Source of the DNA: an uncultured Oscillospiraceae bacterium
GTDB lineage: Bacteria; Bacillota; Clostridia; Oscillospirales; Ruminococcaceae
DNA: 64,000 bases
Direction of reading: 5' to 3'
Assembly: GCA_900539195.1 (NCBI GenBank)
Contig: UQBC01000011.1
Location: forward strand, 6,071 to 70,070
Shown: in pieces, positions 13,762-23,549 of the stretch
How the letters are laid out: the number at the start of each line of letters is the position of its first letter
Numbering within the stretch: the first letter of the stretch is position 1
Notes under the pieces: generated by a model
Seen by the model: only the letters and a program-made list of their open reading frames with translations
The model's database searches: none
Told to the model about the DNA's origin: nothing
Position numbers and translations under genes: made by a program

Positions 13762-16284
13762 ATGAGTTTAAAGATTGCGCTCGCAGGTAACCCTAACTGC
13801 GGCAAAACCACATTGTTCAACGCTCTGACGGGCTCAAACCAGTTTGTCGGTAACTGGCCCGGCGTTACCGTTGAAAAGAAAGAGGGTAAGCTCAAGAAGA
13901 GCGATGGCGTAGTAATTACCGACTTACCCGGTATCTATTCACTGTCGCCCTACACACTTGAAGAAGTAGTTGCAAGAAACTATCTTATCGAGGAGCGTCC
14001 CGACGCTATACTCAATATCATAGATGGTACGAACCTTGAAAGAAACCTTTACCTTACAACACAGCTCACAGAGCTTGGCATTCCTGTTGTTATCGCCATC
14101 AATATGATGGATATAGTAAAGAAGAACGGCGACAAGATAAACATTGAAGAGCTTTCAAGAGAACTCGGATGTAAAGTAGTTGAGATATCTGCTCTTAAGG
14201 GTACGGGAATAAAGGAAGCCGCAGACGCTGCGGTTGAAGCGGCAAAGAACGGCAAGACAGTTCCTATGCATACATTCTCAGGTCCTGTTGAGCATACGAT
14301 AGCTCACATAGAGGAAGCCGCAGTACACAATATGCCCGAAGAACAGCAGAGATGGTACGCAATAAAACTCTTTGAGCGTGACGACAAGGTTATTGAAAAG
14401 CTGAATCTTGACAGTGCGGTTATGGCTCACATTGACGAGGATATAAAGAACGTCGAAAAAGAGCTTGACGACGACGCAGAAAGCATTATAACAAACGAAA
14501 GATACGTTTACATAGCAGAGATCATCAAGGGTTGCTATAAGAAGAAATCGGCTGGTCAGCTGACAACCTCGGATAAGATTGATAAGGTTGTAACAAACCG
14601 TTTTGCCGCTCTTCCGATATTTGCTGTAATAATGTTCCTCGTTTACTATATCTCAATGGTAACGGTAGGTACAGCCGCAACAGACTGGGCTAATGACGGA
14701 CTGTTCGGTGACGGCTGGCATTTGTTCGGAATAGGCTCGGCAGATTATGAGGACGCATCGGGCGCTTACTCTGACGCTTTGGAGGCTGTTAACGGTTTTG
14801 TTACAATAGAGCCTGACAGTGAGGATTTTGAGCCAGGGACTGCTCTTGAAACGCTCAAGTCATATAAGCCCGAAGGCGAAAATCCTTCAGTGCAGATAGA
14901 TGTAGAGGACGAGGAAACACTTGAAGTAAGCCAGCTCACAGTTTACTACAAGGAAATCCCTGCAAACGCAGATGAAGACACGACACTCGGCATCACATAT
15001 CTTGACGCTGTAAAGTACTTTGAAGAAGGCGGCGAAAGCGCATTTGAAGAACCCGATCCCGCAAGCTACGGCGTGTGGGTACCCGGTATCCCCGTACTTA
15101 TCGAGCAGGGTCTTGACGCTGTTAACTGCGTAGACTGGTTAAAGGGTCTTATCCTTGACGGTATTGTTGCCGGTGTAGGCGCTGTACTCGGCTTCGTTCC
15201 CCAGATGCTCGTACTGTTCATTCTGCTTGCTATTCTTGAGGCTTGCGGTTATATGGCACGTATCGCATTCGTGCTTGACCGTATCTTCAGAAAGTTCGGT
15301 CTTTCCGGTAAATCATTCATACCGATACTTGTCGGCACAGGCTGCGGTATCCCCGGTATCATGGCATCAAGAACAATTGAAAACGAGCGTGACCGCCGTA
15401 TGACGATCATGACAACAACATTTATCCCCTGCGGCGCTAAGCAGCCGTTCATAGCAATGATAGCAGGTGCTATCTTCGGTGGTTCTCCGTGGATTGCAAC
15501 GGGCGCATACTTCCTTGGTATGGCGGCTATCATCGTTTCGGGTATCATTCTTAAGAAAACAAAGATGTTCGCAGGAGATCCCGCTCCGTTCGTAATGGAG
15601 CTTCCCGCATACCACATTCCTACAGTCGGCAACGTACTGCGTTCAATGTGGGAGCGTGGCTGGTCATTCATCAAGAAGGCAGGTACTATCATCCTCCTTT
15701 CAACTATCTTTGTTTGGTTCACATCATTCTTCGGCTGGGTAGACGGTGCATTCACAATGCTCGATGAATCACAGATGGATTGCAGTATCTTAGCTAATAT
15801 CGGTAAGGCTATCTGCTGGATATTCGCACCTCTCGGCTGGGGCGACTGGCAGGCAACTGTTGCGGCTGTTACCGGTCTTGTTGCAAAGGAAAATATCGTT
15901 GCGACAATGGGTATCCTCTACGGAAGCGGCGACGCAACTGTATGGCAGACGCTTGCAAGCAGCTTCACAGCTGTAACGGGTATGTCGTTCCTCGTATTCA
16001 ACCTTCTCTGCGCTCCTTGCTTCGCTGCTATGGGTGCTATCAAACGTGAAATGAACAACGCTAAGTGGTTCTGGTTTGCGATCGGTTATGAATGCGGTTT
16101 CGCTTATGTAATCTCTCTTATGATAAACTACTTCGGTAAGCTGTTCACAGGCGCACTTGCAGGCGCAGGCGACATAATCGGTCTTATCGTTGCAGTTCTT
16201 CTCCTTGCCGCTCTTATCTACCTTCTCGTTCGTCCTTACAAGGAAAGCAAGAAGCTCGGCGTTAAGGTCAAGGTTACAAAGTAA
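13762..16284 (+). CDS. feoB: Ferrous iron transport protein B
   Basis: 840-residue inner-membrane Fe2+ transporter. The N-terminal G domain shows G1 GNPNCGKT (9-16), G3 DLPG (54-57), G4 NMMD (114-117) and G5 SAL near 143. A helical regulatory region follows, then the membrane part starting at about residue 280. Two Gate regions are visible (FVPQMLVLFILLAILEACGYMAR and LCAPCFAAMGAIKREM, each with the conserved Cys), as is GTGCGIPGIMASRTIEN. Between the first membrane helix and the first Gate is an acidic, probably extracellular insertion of about 150 residues (305-455), longer than in proteobacterial FeoB. Third gene of the iron-controlled operon. Confidence 0.98.
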   Translation: MSLKIALAGNPNCGKTTLFNALTGSNQFVGNWPGVTVEKKEGKLKKSDGVVITDLPGIYSLSPYTLEEVVARNYLIEERPDAILNIIDGTNLERNLYLTTQLTELGIPVVIAINMMDIVKKNGDKINIEELSRELGCKVVEISALKGTGIKEAADAAVEAAKNGKTVPMHTFSGPVEHTIAHIEEAAVHNMPEEQQRWYAIKLFERDDKVIEKLNLDSAVMAHIDEDIKNVEKELDDDAESIITNERYVYIAEIIKGCYKKKSAGQLTTSDKIDKVVTNRFAALPIFAVIMFLVYYISMVTVGTAATDWANDGLFGDGWHLFGIGSADYEDASGAYSDALEAVNGFVTIEPDSEDFEPGTALETLKSYKPEGENPSVQIDVEDEETLEVSQLTVYYKEIPANADEDTTLGITYLDAVKYFEEGGESAFEEPDPASYGVWVPGIPVLIEQGLDAVNCVDWLKGLILDGIVAGVGAVLGFVPQMLVLFILLAILEACGYMARIAFVLDRIFRKFGLSGKSFIPILVGTGCGIPGIMASRTIENERDRRMTIMTTTFIPCGAKQPFIAMIAGAIFGGSPWIATGAYFLGMAAIIVSGIILKKTKMFAGDPAPFVMELPAYHIPTVGNVLRSMWERGWSFIKKAGTIILLSTIFVWFTSFFGWVDGAFTMLDESQMDCSILANIGKAICWIFAPLGWGDWQATVAAVTGLVAKENIVATMGILYGSGDATVWQTLASSFTAVTGMSFLVFNLLCAPCFAAMGAIKREMNNAKWFWFAIGYECGFAYVISLMINYFGKLFTGALAGAGDIIGLIVAVLLLAALIYLLVRPYKESKKLGVKVKVTK

Positions 16285-16318
16285 GGTCTTATTTCAGAAA
16301 TAAAAAGGAGTGATCTTT

Positions 16319-16519
16319 ATGGATCCTGTTATCGGTTCAATAATCGTAGCGGTAATTTTACTTGCGGTGATCATACTGATCATTCACAAGCTGATAAGCG
16401 ACAAGAAAAAGGGTAAGTTCACCTGCGGCGGCTGTGTAGGCGGTTGCAGCGGACACTGTGCCCAGTGCCACGGATGCGGTCCGGCATCTCAGGCAGCGTC
16501 GCATAAGACAAAGAAATAA
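16319..16519 (+). CDS. FeoB-associated Cys-rich membrane protein
   Basis: 66 residues: one N-terminal membrane helix (residues 4-24), a basic stop-transfer KKKGK, then FTCGGCVGGCSGHCAQCHGCG with six cysteines and two histidines. This is the FeoB-associated Cys-rich family found directly after feoB in Firmicutes; it is thought to bind metal near the channel, but its role is not established. The ATG at 16319 lies 8 nt after AAAAGGAG, so it is preferred to the GTG at 16310. Confidence 0.92.
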   Translation: MDPVIGSIIVAVILLAVIILIIHKLISDKKKGKFTCGGCVGGCSGHCAQCHGCGPASQAASHKTKK

Positions 16520-16525
16520 TGATAA

Positions 16526-16554
16526 AACGGAGCGCTTCGGCGCTCCGTTTTTTA
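16526..16554 (+). terminator. Terminator of the feo operon
   Basis: AACGGAGCGC/GCGCTCCGTT stem with a TTCG tetraloop followed by TTTTTA. Confidence 0.95.
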
Positions 16555-16763
16555 TCTCTGTATTCCGCTTATAACCCAAAATATCATAATGCGCCTTTGT
16601 CCATCTGTTATAGTCACGGCTGAAAGGACAGAGTGCAATTTTATCGGAAAGCGTTTTATATGCCCTGTGACCGCTATACCGGCAACAGCTCCGAATTATA
16701 AGGGATATAACCAGAACTGTTATATAACCCGGAAAACGTTATGCACAGTGATATATAAATTTA
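16555..16763. other. Intergenic stretch without a recognised gene
   Basis: 209 bp between the feo terminator and the hairpin of the converging gene. It contains an inverted repeat GGGATATAAC/GTTATATAACCC near 16701-16732 and no convincing open frame with a ribosome site. Confidence 0.5.
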
Positions 16764-16793
16764 CCCCTCAACGCATTTTTGTGCGTTGAGGGG
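16764..16793 (-). terminator. Hairpin after the repeat protein gene
   Basis: Perfect stem CCCCTCAACGCA/TGCGTTGAGGGG, 41 nt past the stop of the minus-strand gene, followed on that strand by TAAATTTAT. Confidence 0.7.
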
Positions 16794-16834
16794 TGTATTA
16801 TCTGTGTGTTTATGTCGGTCTTTCGGCTTTATCG

Positions 16835-19800
16835 TCAATATTCCGACAGCTCGTAATTATTGGGGGTTCTGTGCCACAGACCGTCTGTCTGCTCGTATAT
16901 TTCCTTGAACGTGAATTTGCGGAAGTTTATCTTGCATCTTCCGCCGTAATTGGCTTCATATACCCAGATACCGTCCGTATCTACTGAGTATATCGTCACA
17001 TAGTGCGGATATCCGTACATTATGTTGTCATACGCAAGATAATCACCGGGACGGAATGAGTTCGTCATCCATTTTTTCAGCGCTGCCTCTGTCCAGTTTC
17101 CGTCCGAACGGTTCTTTATAGTAAGCGTATTTTCCTTGTAGCCGTTTGTCTTGCCGAACAGATATTCAAATACTTCTATCGTAAATCCTGCACACTGTAT
17201 ACCCGAATTGCCGAGTACGTTGCTTCTTCCGATAAGGCAGGTACAGCCTGCTTCGTTTCCCGTTTCACAGAAAGAGTGACAGGTACACGGAGAGGTAAGC
17301 ATAGTATTGTAATACTTGCCGAGCTGGTAACTGTGCCAATAGTCGTTTATCTTTCTGTCCCATTTACCTTCCATCATTTCATCAAGGCGTTTCTGAATCA
17401 GCTTTTCCATGCTGTTCGACTTGACGATTCTGAAAGTACCCTTTGCCGTGCCGGTAAAGTTTCCTTTGCCGGTTACGGTGAATGTGGCAGTTCCGACATT
17501 CACTATGTTGTTATAACTTGATACTATGTAATCCGTACCGGCTGTAAGGGTTTTGCCGCCGAAAGTAAGGGTAGGCTTTGCCGCAATTCCCTGTCCCGTG
17601 TAAGTCTGGTCGGCACAGGTGATTTTTGCCGATGAAACAGGCGCCGGTTTGATTTTGAACTGAGCTTTCTTTTCCGCACCTGCGTACTTGCCCTTGCCTG
17701 TTATGACAGCGGTTGCAGTTCCGGCATTTGTGTTGTTGTACACGCTCAGGATATAATCCGTTCCGTTTTTAAGTCTAACAGAGCCTATCTTTACTGTTAC
17801 CGAGGGAAGCTGAGCACTGCCGGTATAGGTCAGATCGGCTATCGTTACGGTCGCATTTTCAAATGCTTCAAGCTGATTGCTGATACCGTTCAGAGTTACT
17901 GTGCCGCTGTAGTTGCCTGTACCTGTAATTACTGCGCTGACGCTTGTGCTTGTTTCGGTTACAGTTACATTATAATCTTTGTTCTGCGTCAACAGCACAT
18001 TGTCATAAGTAACCGTTACGGTATATCCCTTGCCGTCGGTTGACAGCGATAAGGAAGAGCTGGCATTTTTTATGTCAGCCTTTTCCACATCACATTTTAC
18101 CGTAGCCTTACCGCTGAAGTTTCCGTTGCCGTTTACGGTAAGGTTATAAGTTCCTGCCGCTGCGGACGCAGGCGATGAAATGCTGAAGTCGCTGTCGGTC
18201 AGCGTATAATTGCCGAACTTTGCACTTATGTTTACTTTTACTCCGTTTGGTGAATAGATGCCGTTTGCTGTAATCGCAGCCTTTGAAATATCTGCCTCGG
18301 TTATTGTAAAATTCTTTGTTACAGAACCTTCAAGACTGCCCTTTGCTGTAACGATGACCTGTGCCGTTCCGGCATTTATATTGTTTTTAAAACCTAAAGT
18401 ATAATCTGTGTTTTCTTTAAGGGTAACACCTCCGAGCTTTACGGTAACGGCAGGCTTGACTGCGCTTCCTGTAAATGTTACATCTTTTATGTTCACAGCG
18501 GTATTTGAAATATCGGCTTTCGATATAGGGAACGTTACAGTCTGACTTCCGCTGAGGTGATTCTTGCCTGTGACTGTTACGCTTGCAGTTCCGGCGTTTG
18601 TGTTATCCTTATACGACAACGTATAGTCGGAGTTGCCCGAAAACTGATGATTTCCGTAGCTTACGGTAACAGCCGGCGTTATTTGCGCACCTGTGAAAAC
18701 AGCGTCTTTAACAATGATCTTTACATCGGAGATAGCCCTTACGCTTATAGTGAAAGTCTTTGATACATTGCCCGAATAATTGCCTTTGCCGCTTACTGTC
18801 AGCGTCGCTGTACCAAGTTCTGTATTATTCTTGTATGAAACTGTGAAATCGGTTCCGCTTTTAAGCGTCTTGCCGCCGACTTTTACAGTGGGTACCGGCT
18901 TTATGGCATTACCCGTGTATGTCTGTGCTTTTACCTCGGACACGGCAGACGCCGGTAAGCTGTGCTTATTTATAGTGAAAGTCTTTTTAACGCTTCCGCC
19001 GTATCTACCTTTTCCTGTTACCGTAATTGTTCCCGTACCTGCTTTTACGTTGTTCGAGTAAGTGACGGTATAATCGGTATTCTTTTTAAGCTTTGCACTT
19101 CCGTATTTTACTGTGACTGCGGGGCTGAGTGCCGAGCCGTTATATGTAAGCGAGCTGTTGTATGAAATAACAGCGTTCTTTATCGGTTTTGCGTTTATCT
19201 TGAAAGTAACGCTTCTTGTGCCGGTAAGCTTTCCTTTGCCCTTAACCGTAACGGTAGCTGTACCGATTTTCGTGTTATTTTTATAACTTAAAGTATAATC
19301 AGTGCCGTTTTTAAACGTATAGTTATTATATTTAACTGTAACCTTTGGTTTCTGTGCTTTGCCGTTATAAGTTACGGACGGCACTGTAATTTTCAGTGAT
19401 TGAACAGGTCTTGCCGCTATAGTGAAAGACTGCGAACAGCTTCCCGTATAGTTTCCCTTACCCTTGATATACACCTTGGCGGTGCCTTTGTTAGTATTAT
19501 TCCGATATGTAAGCGTAAAATCAGTTCCGTTTTTCAGTGCGGTCGAACCGTTTCTGATAGTCGGAACAGGCTTTATCTGTGAGCCGGTATAGTACTGTGT
19601 TGCAATCTTGTAGAACGTGCACTTTTTATAGATAAGCGCAGGCTGTATTTTAAAGGATTTTTTAACCGTTCCGCTGTAACTGCCCTTGCCCTTGATGACT
19701 ACATAAGCCGTGCCTGCGTTTATGTTGTTCTGATAACTTATCGTGTAATCTGTGCCGTTTTTGAGCGTTTTACTTCCGTACTTTACCGTTATCGACTGCG

Positions 19801-19981
19801 TTTGCGCTTTACCGGTGTAGGTTTTTGTCGTCAGTCCCGATACAGTACAGCCCTTTACCGCTGCCGCTTCCGCCCTGCTTCCCGTAAAACAGCAAACGGC
19901 AGCCGCACAAAGCAGAGCGCATACTAAAGCCGTAAGCCACTTTACAGCCGTTATATATCTGCTTTTTACCGTTGCCGTCAT
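16835..19981 (-). CDS. Secreted protein with 11 Ig-like repeats and a C-terminal NlpC/P60-like peptidase
   Basis: 1048 residues. A signal peptide (about 1-38) is followed by eleven repeats of about 75 residues. Their pattern is (T)YTG..(I/A).P.VTVK.G...L..GTDYT.SY.NN...GTA.V.V.GKG.Y.G, and two central copies (8 and 9) are degenerate. The last 190 residues form a cysteine hydrolase-like domain. It has QCAGFTIEVFEYLFG as the Cys region, FRPGDYLAYD, then PHYVTIYSV with His and VYEAN as the third polar site, plus four extra cysteines in SPCTCHSFCETGNEAGCTC. A cell-wall role (peptidoglycan cleavage or adhesion) is inferred. The gene starts 43 bp after the fapA stop on the same strand and no terminator or promoter was seen between them, so it may be the last gene of the flagellar operon. 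It could instead be an independent surface protein. Confidence 0.8.
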   Translation of the reverse strand: MTATVKSRYITAVKWLTALVCALLCAAAVCCFTGSRAEAAAVKGCTVSGLTTKTYTGKAQTQSITVKYGSKTLKNGTDYTISYQNNINAGTAYVVIKGKGSYSGTVKKSFKIQPALIYKKCTFYKIATQYYTGSQIKPVPTIRNGSTALKNGTDFTLTYRNNTNKGTAKVYIKGKGNYTGSCSQSFTIAARPVQSLKITVPSVTYNGKAQKPKVTVKYNNYTFKNGTDYTLSYKNNTKIGTATVTVKGKGKLTGTRSVTFKINAKPIKNAVISYNSSLTYNGSALSPAVTVKYGSAKLKKNTDYTVTYSNNVKAGTGTITVTGKGRYGGSVKKTFTINKHSLPASAVSEVKAQTYTGNAIKPVPTVKVGGKTLKSGTDFTVSYKNNTELGTATLTVSGKGNYSGNVSKTFTISVRAISDVKIIVKDAVFTGAQITPAVTVSYGNHQFSGNSDYTLSYKDNTNAGTASVTVTGKNHLSGSQTVTFPISKADISNTAVNIKDVTFTGSAVKPAVTVKLGGVTLKENTDYTLGFKNNINAGTAQVIVTAKGSLEGSVTKNFTITEADISKAAITANGIYSPNGVKVNISAKFGNYTLTDSDFSISSPASAAAGTYNLTVNGNGNFSGKATVKCDVEKADIKNASSSLSLSTDGKGYTVTVTYDNVLLTQNKDYNVTVTETSTSVSAVITGTGNYSGTVTLNGISNQLEAFENATVTIADLTYTGSAQLPSVTVKIGSVRLKNGTDYILSVYNNTNAGTATAVITGKGKYAGAEKKAQFKIKPAPVSSAKITCADQTYTGQGIAAKPTLTFGGKTLTAGTDYIVSSYNNIVNVGTATFTVTGKGNFTGTAKGTFRIVKSNSMEKLIQKRLDEMMEGKWDRKINDYWHSYQLGKYYNTMLTSPCTCHSFCETGNEAGCTCLIGRSNVLGNSGIQCAGFTIEVFEYLFGKTNGYKENTLTIKNRSDGNWTEAALKKWMTNSFRPGDYLAYDNIMYGYPHYVTIYSVDTDGIWVYEANYGGRCKINFRKFTFKEIYEQTDGLWHRTPNNYELSEY

Positions 19982-20024
19982 GATATTTGCCTTTCTCTGT
20001 GCCTGTTATCCGGAAAATTGAATT

Positions 20025-21539
20025 TTATTTGAATTCGATATCGTTCGGACCGCAGACTATGTTGCATTTGCCATACTCCGTCGATGTTGTCGTTGCAAAG
20101 CTGTTGAGATTTATCTTTACATTGGGATAAATGCACTTTGTAACTCTTACCGACAGGGTTTCCTTGGCGTTTATTATCCGTTGTATTTCTTCTATTCTTG
20201 CTCTGAGCGGCTTTTTATCCATACTTTTTTGTACTTTCAGCCTTATCGCCGAAGAGATGTACGCCTCTTTTTCTGCGTCAAGATGTTCGCCGTTTCTCTT
20301 TTTCTCCTGCAGGAATTCTATAGATGTGTTTATCTTCTCTATGTATTCATCAATCGCCGTACACTGCTTTTCAAGCGAATCCATTTCGAGCAGAAGATTT
20401 GTGGTACTTCCTACCGAAATCACAGTAGGCGTATAGCTCTTGTGTCCGAGCTGCGCTACCGCAAACTTGCCCATTACACTGCAATCGCCGCCGACAAGAG
20501 CGCCGGGGCTCTTTGTACAGTCAAGGTCGCCCTCTATCTTTATACGACAGCCTACAAGTGATGTGCTTGTCAGATTGCCTCTTGTCGTGATAGTATCGTT
20601 TTCGCCGAAAGCTATGTTTATATTACCATACTGCGACTGTACCGTACTTGCAAAAACTCCGTTCTTGACGGTTATATCACCCTGAGCTGTCAGCGTAGCG
20701 CCTGTTACCATACCGGATATGGTTATGGATTTGCCCGCTGTTACGGAAAAGCCCTCCTGTACACTGCCCTTGATGACAACATCACCAAGGAAGTTTATAT
20801 TACCCGTCTTTACATCTATATCTGATGAAATCTGGAATGTGGTTTCAACGTTGAATCTTCCGCCCTTGTATATGAGGTTACCGCTGTCAGCGGCAAACAG
20901 TTTCGTGCCGTCTGCGGAAAGTACCGTGTTTGCGCCCTGCGGTATGAGCGGAGGTCTGCCGGGACGTGGTGCTATAACCTGTCCGTATACGTTTATCCCC
21001 TCTTCACCCTGTGTTTCGGGGATTATATTGCATATCAGGTCGTTTGCCTTGACATTTACTATTAATCCTAAGTCACGGTAATCGACACTGCCGTCCTCCA
21101 GCTTTCTCGGAACAAGCTTCTTATCCGTGTCAAACAGGTTGTCTACTCGTCCGTTTTCGCCGTCTATAGCCGCATAGCCGCTTGCAACCGTAAATATCTT
21201 GTCATACAGCCTGTTCTCGGCTATCTCCCGGAGCAGTTCTTCGTCTATTCCGTATACGACGTGCTCGTCCTTGAGCGCCTGACGCATAGCTTCTACAGTA
21301 ATATCCTTACCCGAAAACTGAGGTGAAAAAACGCACATATTGGCTTCAAGCTTATTGTCGCTTACAACGACCTTTGCGGACGCATCCACATTAAGCAGCG
21401 GATCTGTTTCCTGCGGACGTTGCATTGTACCTCTGTTGTTCAGCTCTATGCCCTCTAGCGATGTGTTGGATGTTTTTTCAAGTTCAATGAGCTCTGACAT
21501 TGAAGCGTCAGCCATCTTCTGTCTTTCGGATTTTTCCAT
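20025..21539 (-). CDS. fapA: FapA family protein (DUF342), flagellar assembly-linked
   Basis: 504 residues. The central region GNLIYKGGRFNVETTFQISSDIDVKTGNINFLGDVVIKGSV and the following G..I..G.V repeats form the right-handed beta-helix of DUF342/FapA. The C-terminal third is a coiled coil (LEKQCTAIDEYIEKINTSIEFLQEKKR). The family is found in flagellar and polar loci and is linked to placement of signalling proteins in Vibrio; the biochemical role is unresolved. It sits 53 bp after cheD at the distal end of the flagellar operon. Confidence 0.88.
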   Translation of the reverse strand: MEKSERQKMADASMSELIELEKTSNTSLEGIELNNRGTMQRPQETDPLLNVDASAKVVVSDNKLEANMCVFSPQFSGKDITVEAMRQALKDEHVVYGIDEELLREIAENRLYDKIFTVASGYAAIDGENGRVDNLFDTDKKLVPRKLEDGSVDYRDLGLIVNVKANDLICNIIPETQGEEGINVYGQVIAPRPGRPPLIPQGANTVLSADGTKLFAADSGNLIYKGGRFNVETTFQISSDIDVKTGNINFLGDVVIKGSVQEGFSVTAGKSITISGMVTGATLTAQGDITVKNGVFASTVQSQYGNINIAFGENDTITTRGNLTSTSLVGCRIKIEGDLDCTKSPGALVGGDCSVMGKFAVAQLGHKSYTPTVISVGSTTNLLLEMDSLEKQCTAIDEYIEKINTSIEFLQEKKRNGEHLDAEKEAYISSAIRLKVQKSMDKKPLRARIEEIQRIINAKETLSVRVTKCIYPNVKINLNSFATTTSTEYGKCNIVCGPNDIEFK

Positions 21540-21592
21540 CAGCGCACCTCCCTGTGTGATGATTTATATACATTCCTATGAAAATTTCTGTT

Positions 21593-22069
21593 TTATATTG
21601 TCTTGTTTCCTTTAAGACTTGACATTATCTCAAGCGAGCCGTCTGCCGCATTGAATGATACTGTCCTTCCGTAGTTAAGTCCCGTGTCCGATGCGATTAT
21701 CGGCACGCCGAGCTTTGCAAGCGTTTTTTTCGTTGCCTCAACATTACGGTCGCCTATCGACATTGCAGGTGACGTGGTAGCAAACATATTTGCTCCGCCT
21801 GCTATTTTTGCGGTTATTCTCGATGCCGCCGCACCGCTCTTTATCATACTGTCATACAGCAGTTTTATGCCCGTGTCGGCAAATTTGAACTTGTTATTGT
21901 CATTCGGTATAGCACTGCTGTCCGGGAGCATTATATGCGCAAGTCCCGCTATACCAAGTGTTTTATCTATCATACATATCCCGACGCAGCTGCCAAGCGC
22001 ATATGTCACCAGTACGTCGGGTGACTTGCACAGCTTCTGGTCGGATATCCCCACAATTATCTTGTTCAC
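21593..22069 (-). CDS. cheD: Chemoreceptor glutamine deamidase CheD
   Basis: 158 residues. CheD deamidates glutamines on chemoreceptors and binds CheC. The catalytic Cys sits in ALGSCVG (Cys28) and the His in GLAHIMLPDS (His45), with the later GGANMF and IGDRN blocks in place. Its start overlaps the cheC stop by four bases (ATGA), so the pair is translationally coupled. Confidence 0.97.
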   Translation of the reverse strand: MNKIIVGISDQKLCKSPDVLVTYALGSCVGICMIDKTLGIAGLAHIMLPDSSAIPNDNNKFKFADTGIKLLYDSMIKSGAAASRITAKIAGGANMFATTSPAMSIGDRNVEATKKTLAKLGVPIIASDTGLNYGRTVSFNAADGSLEIMSSLKGNKTI

Positions 22070-22689
22070 TGGTCTGCTACCCCCAGTTTTCCGAGCAACG
22101 TCCTCAGCGACTCAACAGTGGGTATAAGAAGCATATCGGACTGTATCTCAACTGAATCTATCAGAAATTGTTCGCTTATCATTAGTACCCTTTCATACGC
22201 CTCGGAAAGCTCCGTTGCGGGAACTGTCATTATAGCTCCGAGCATATCGGTCGTCAGCGCAGGCACAGACATATCGATTGTCATACCGCTTAAATCCGCT
22301 ATGGCGTTGACATAACTTCCGCCCATTATGTTTCCTATTTCGCTCAGCACCGATATATCATCGGCATTCAGCTCATACAGTGAAAATGAGCGTTCGCCCG
22401 TAAGACCCGTTACGATAGTTTTCGCAAATGCCTCTTCCAGCAGGAACATTATCATTCCGTCTGCGTCCCCTTTAAGTCGTATCAGTATTCCTACCACCAG
22501 CTTGTCCGGCGAACCGAGCGACTCTATTGCGTCAGCCACGTCCATAAGCCTTACCTGCGGCACCTGCATATCAATACTCCTGTTAAGGAGCTGTGACAAC
22601 GCTGTTGCGGCATTTCCCGAGCCGATATTTCCTATTTCCTTAAGCACATCAAGCTGTACCGGGCTTAAATCGTCGTAACTGTTTATCAT
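22066..22689 (-). CDS. cheC: CheY-P phosphatase CheC
   Basis: 207 residues with two E-x-x-N phosphatase sites, LKEIGNIGSGNAA near the N-terminus and LSEIGNIMGGSY in the middle. It dephosphorylates CheY-P and is stimulated by CheD. Both sites look intact. It is a separate protein from the CheC-like half of FliY upstream. Confidence 0.97.
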   Translation of the reverse strand: MINSYDDLSPVQLDVLKEIGNIGSGNAATALSQLLNRSIDMQVPQVRLMDVADAIESLGSPDKLVVGILIRLKGDADGMIMFLLEEAFAKTIVTGLTGERSFSLYELNADDISVLSEIGNIMGGSYVNAIADLSGMTIDMSVPALTTDMLGAIMTVPATELSEAYERVLMISEQFLIDSVEIQSDMLLIPTVESLRTLLGKLGVADQ

Positions 22690-22796
22690 AATAGACCTCT
22701 GAAATTATTAATCTTATAGCTGTATATAACCGCACAGCCTGCCGGTATATCTACCGACAGACCCACGGTTAAAACTCAGAAATGCACCATTGTGCT

Positions 22797-23525
22797 TTAC
22801 TGCCTCAGGTTGTTGGTTATACGCTCCAGCTCATCTGCTGTCTGTACGACCCTTGCGCTCATCTGATAAGAGCGCTGTGTTTCGATAATGCGTACCATAT
22901 CGCCCGCAATGTCCGTATTGCTGCGTTCGAGTGCCATTCTTATCTTGTCGATACTCCTGTCGGCAACCGCCTCTCCCGACCTCTCGGTAGCAGTCATCTT
23001 GTTACTGCCCAGAAGTTCGAGTCCAAAGTTGTTGTCGAATGTGTACACACCTATCATTTTTGTAAGTGCCTCATAGTCCGGTTTGCTCGTACCATCTATA
23101 AAGGGAACTGTAATGTGATTTCCCTCATAATCAAGCACAAATTCTCCGTTTGCGCTTACAAGCTCCCAGTGGTCGCCTATCTGTGACATCTGGAAATCGC
23201 CCGCTCTTGTGTAGTTTACATCGCCGTACTTATCCATTACAGCAAAGAAGCCTTCTTCTGTCGGTATGGCAAAGTCAAGGTCGTTATCGGTATATGTAAA
23301 CACGCCCTCACTGTACATAAGCTGAGTGCTATGCACATATTCACCGTGACCCGTCTGCCAGTCAGGCTCTGTATTTCTCTGTACCGTATAGATACAGTCC
23401 GCAAAGCTCGGACGGGAAGCCTTGAAGCCCACCGTATTCACGTTTGCAATGTTGTTAGAGTAAACGTTAAGTCCTTCCTGCTGTGCAATCAGACCCGTCT
23501 TACCCGTGTAGAACGCTATGTTCAT
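22797..23525 (-). CDS. flgG: Flagellar rod/hook-basal body protein (FlgG/FlhP-like)
   Basis: 242 residues with the N-terminal rod signature LNVYSNNIANVNTVGFKASRPSF and the C-terminal coiled region ALERSNTDIAGDMVRIIETQRSYQMSARVV. It forms the distal rod outside the membrane. It follows a paralogue by 24 nt, the flhO-flhP arrangement of Bacillus. A hairpin CTGCCGGTA/TACCGACAG lies at about 22739-22761 in the gap to cheC. Confidence 0.9.
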   Translation of the reverse strand: MNIAFYTGKTGLIAQQEGLNVYSNNIANVNTVGFKASRPSFADCIYTVQRNTEPDWQTGHGEYVHSTQLMYSEGVFTYTDNDLDFAIPTEEGFFAVMDKYGDVNYTRAGDFQMSQIGDHWELVSANGEFVLDYEGNHITVPFIDGTSKPDYEALTKMIGVYTFDNNFGLELLGSNKMTATERSGEAVADRSIDKIRMALERSNTDIAGDMVRIIETQRSYQMSARVVQTADELERITNNLRQ

Positions 23526-23549
23526 AACATATCCTCACATTCAGTCATT

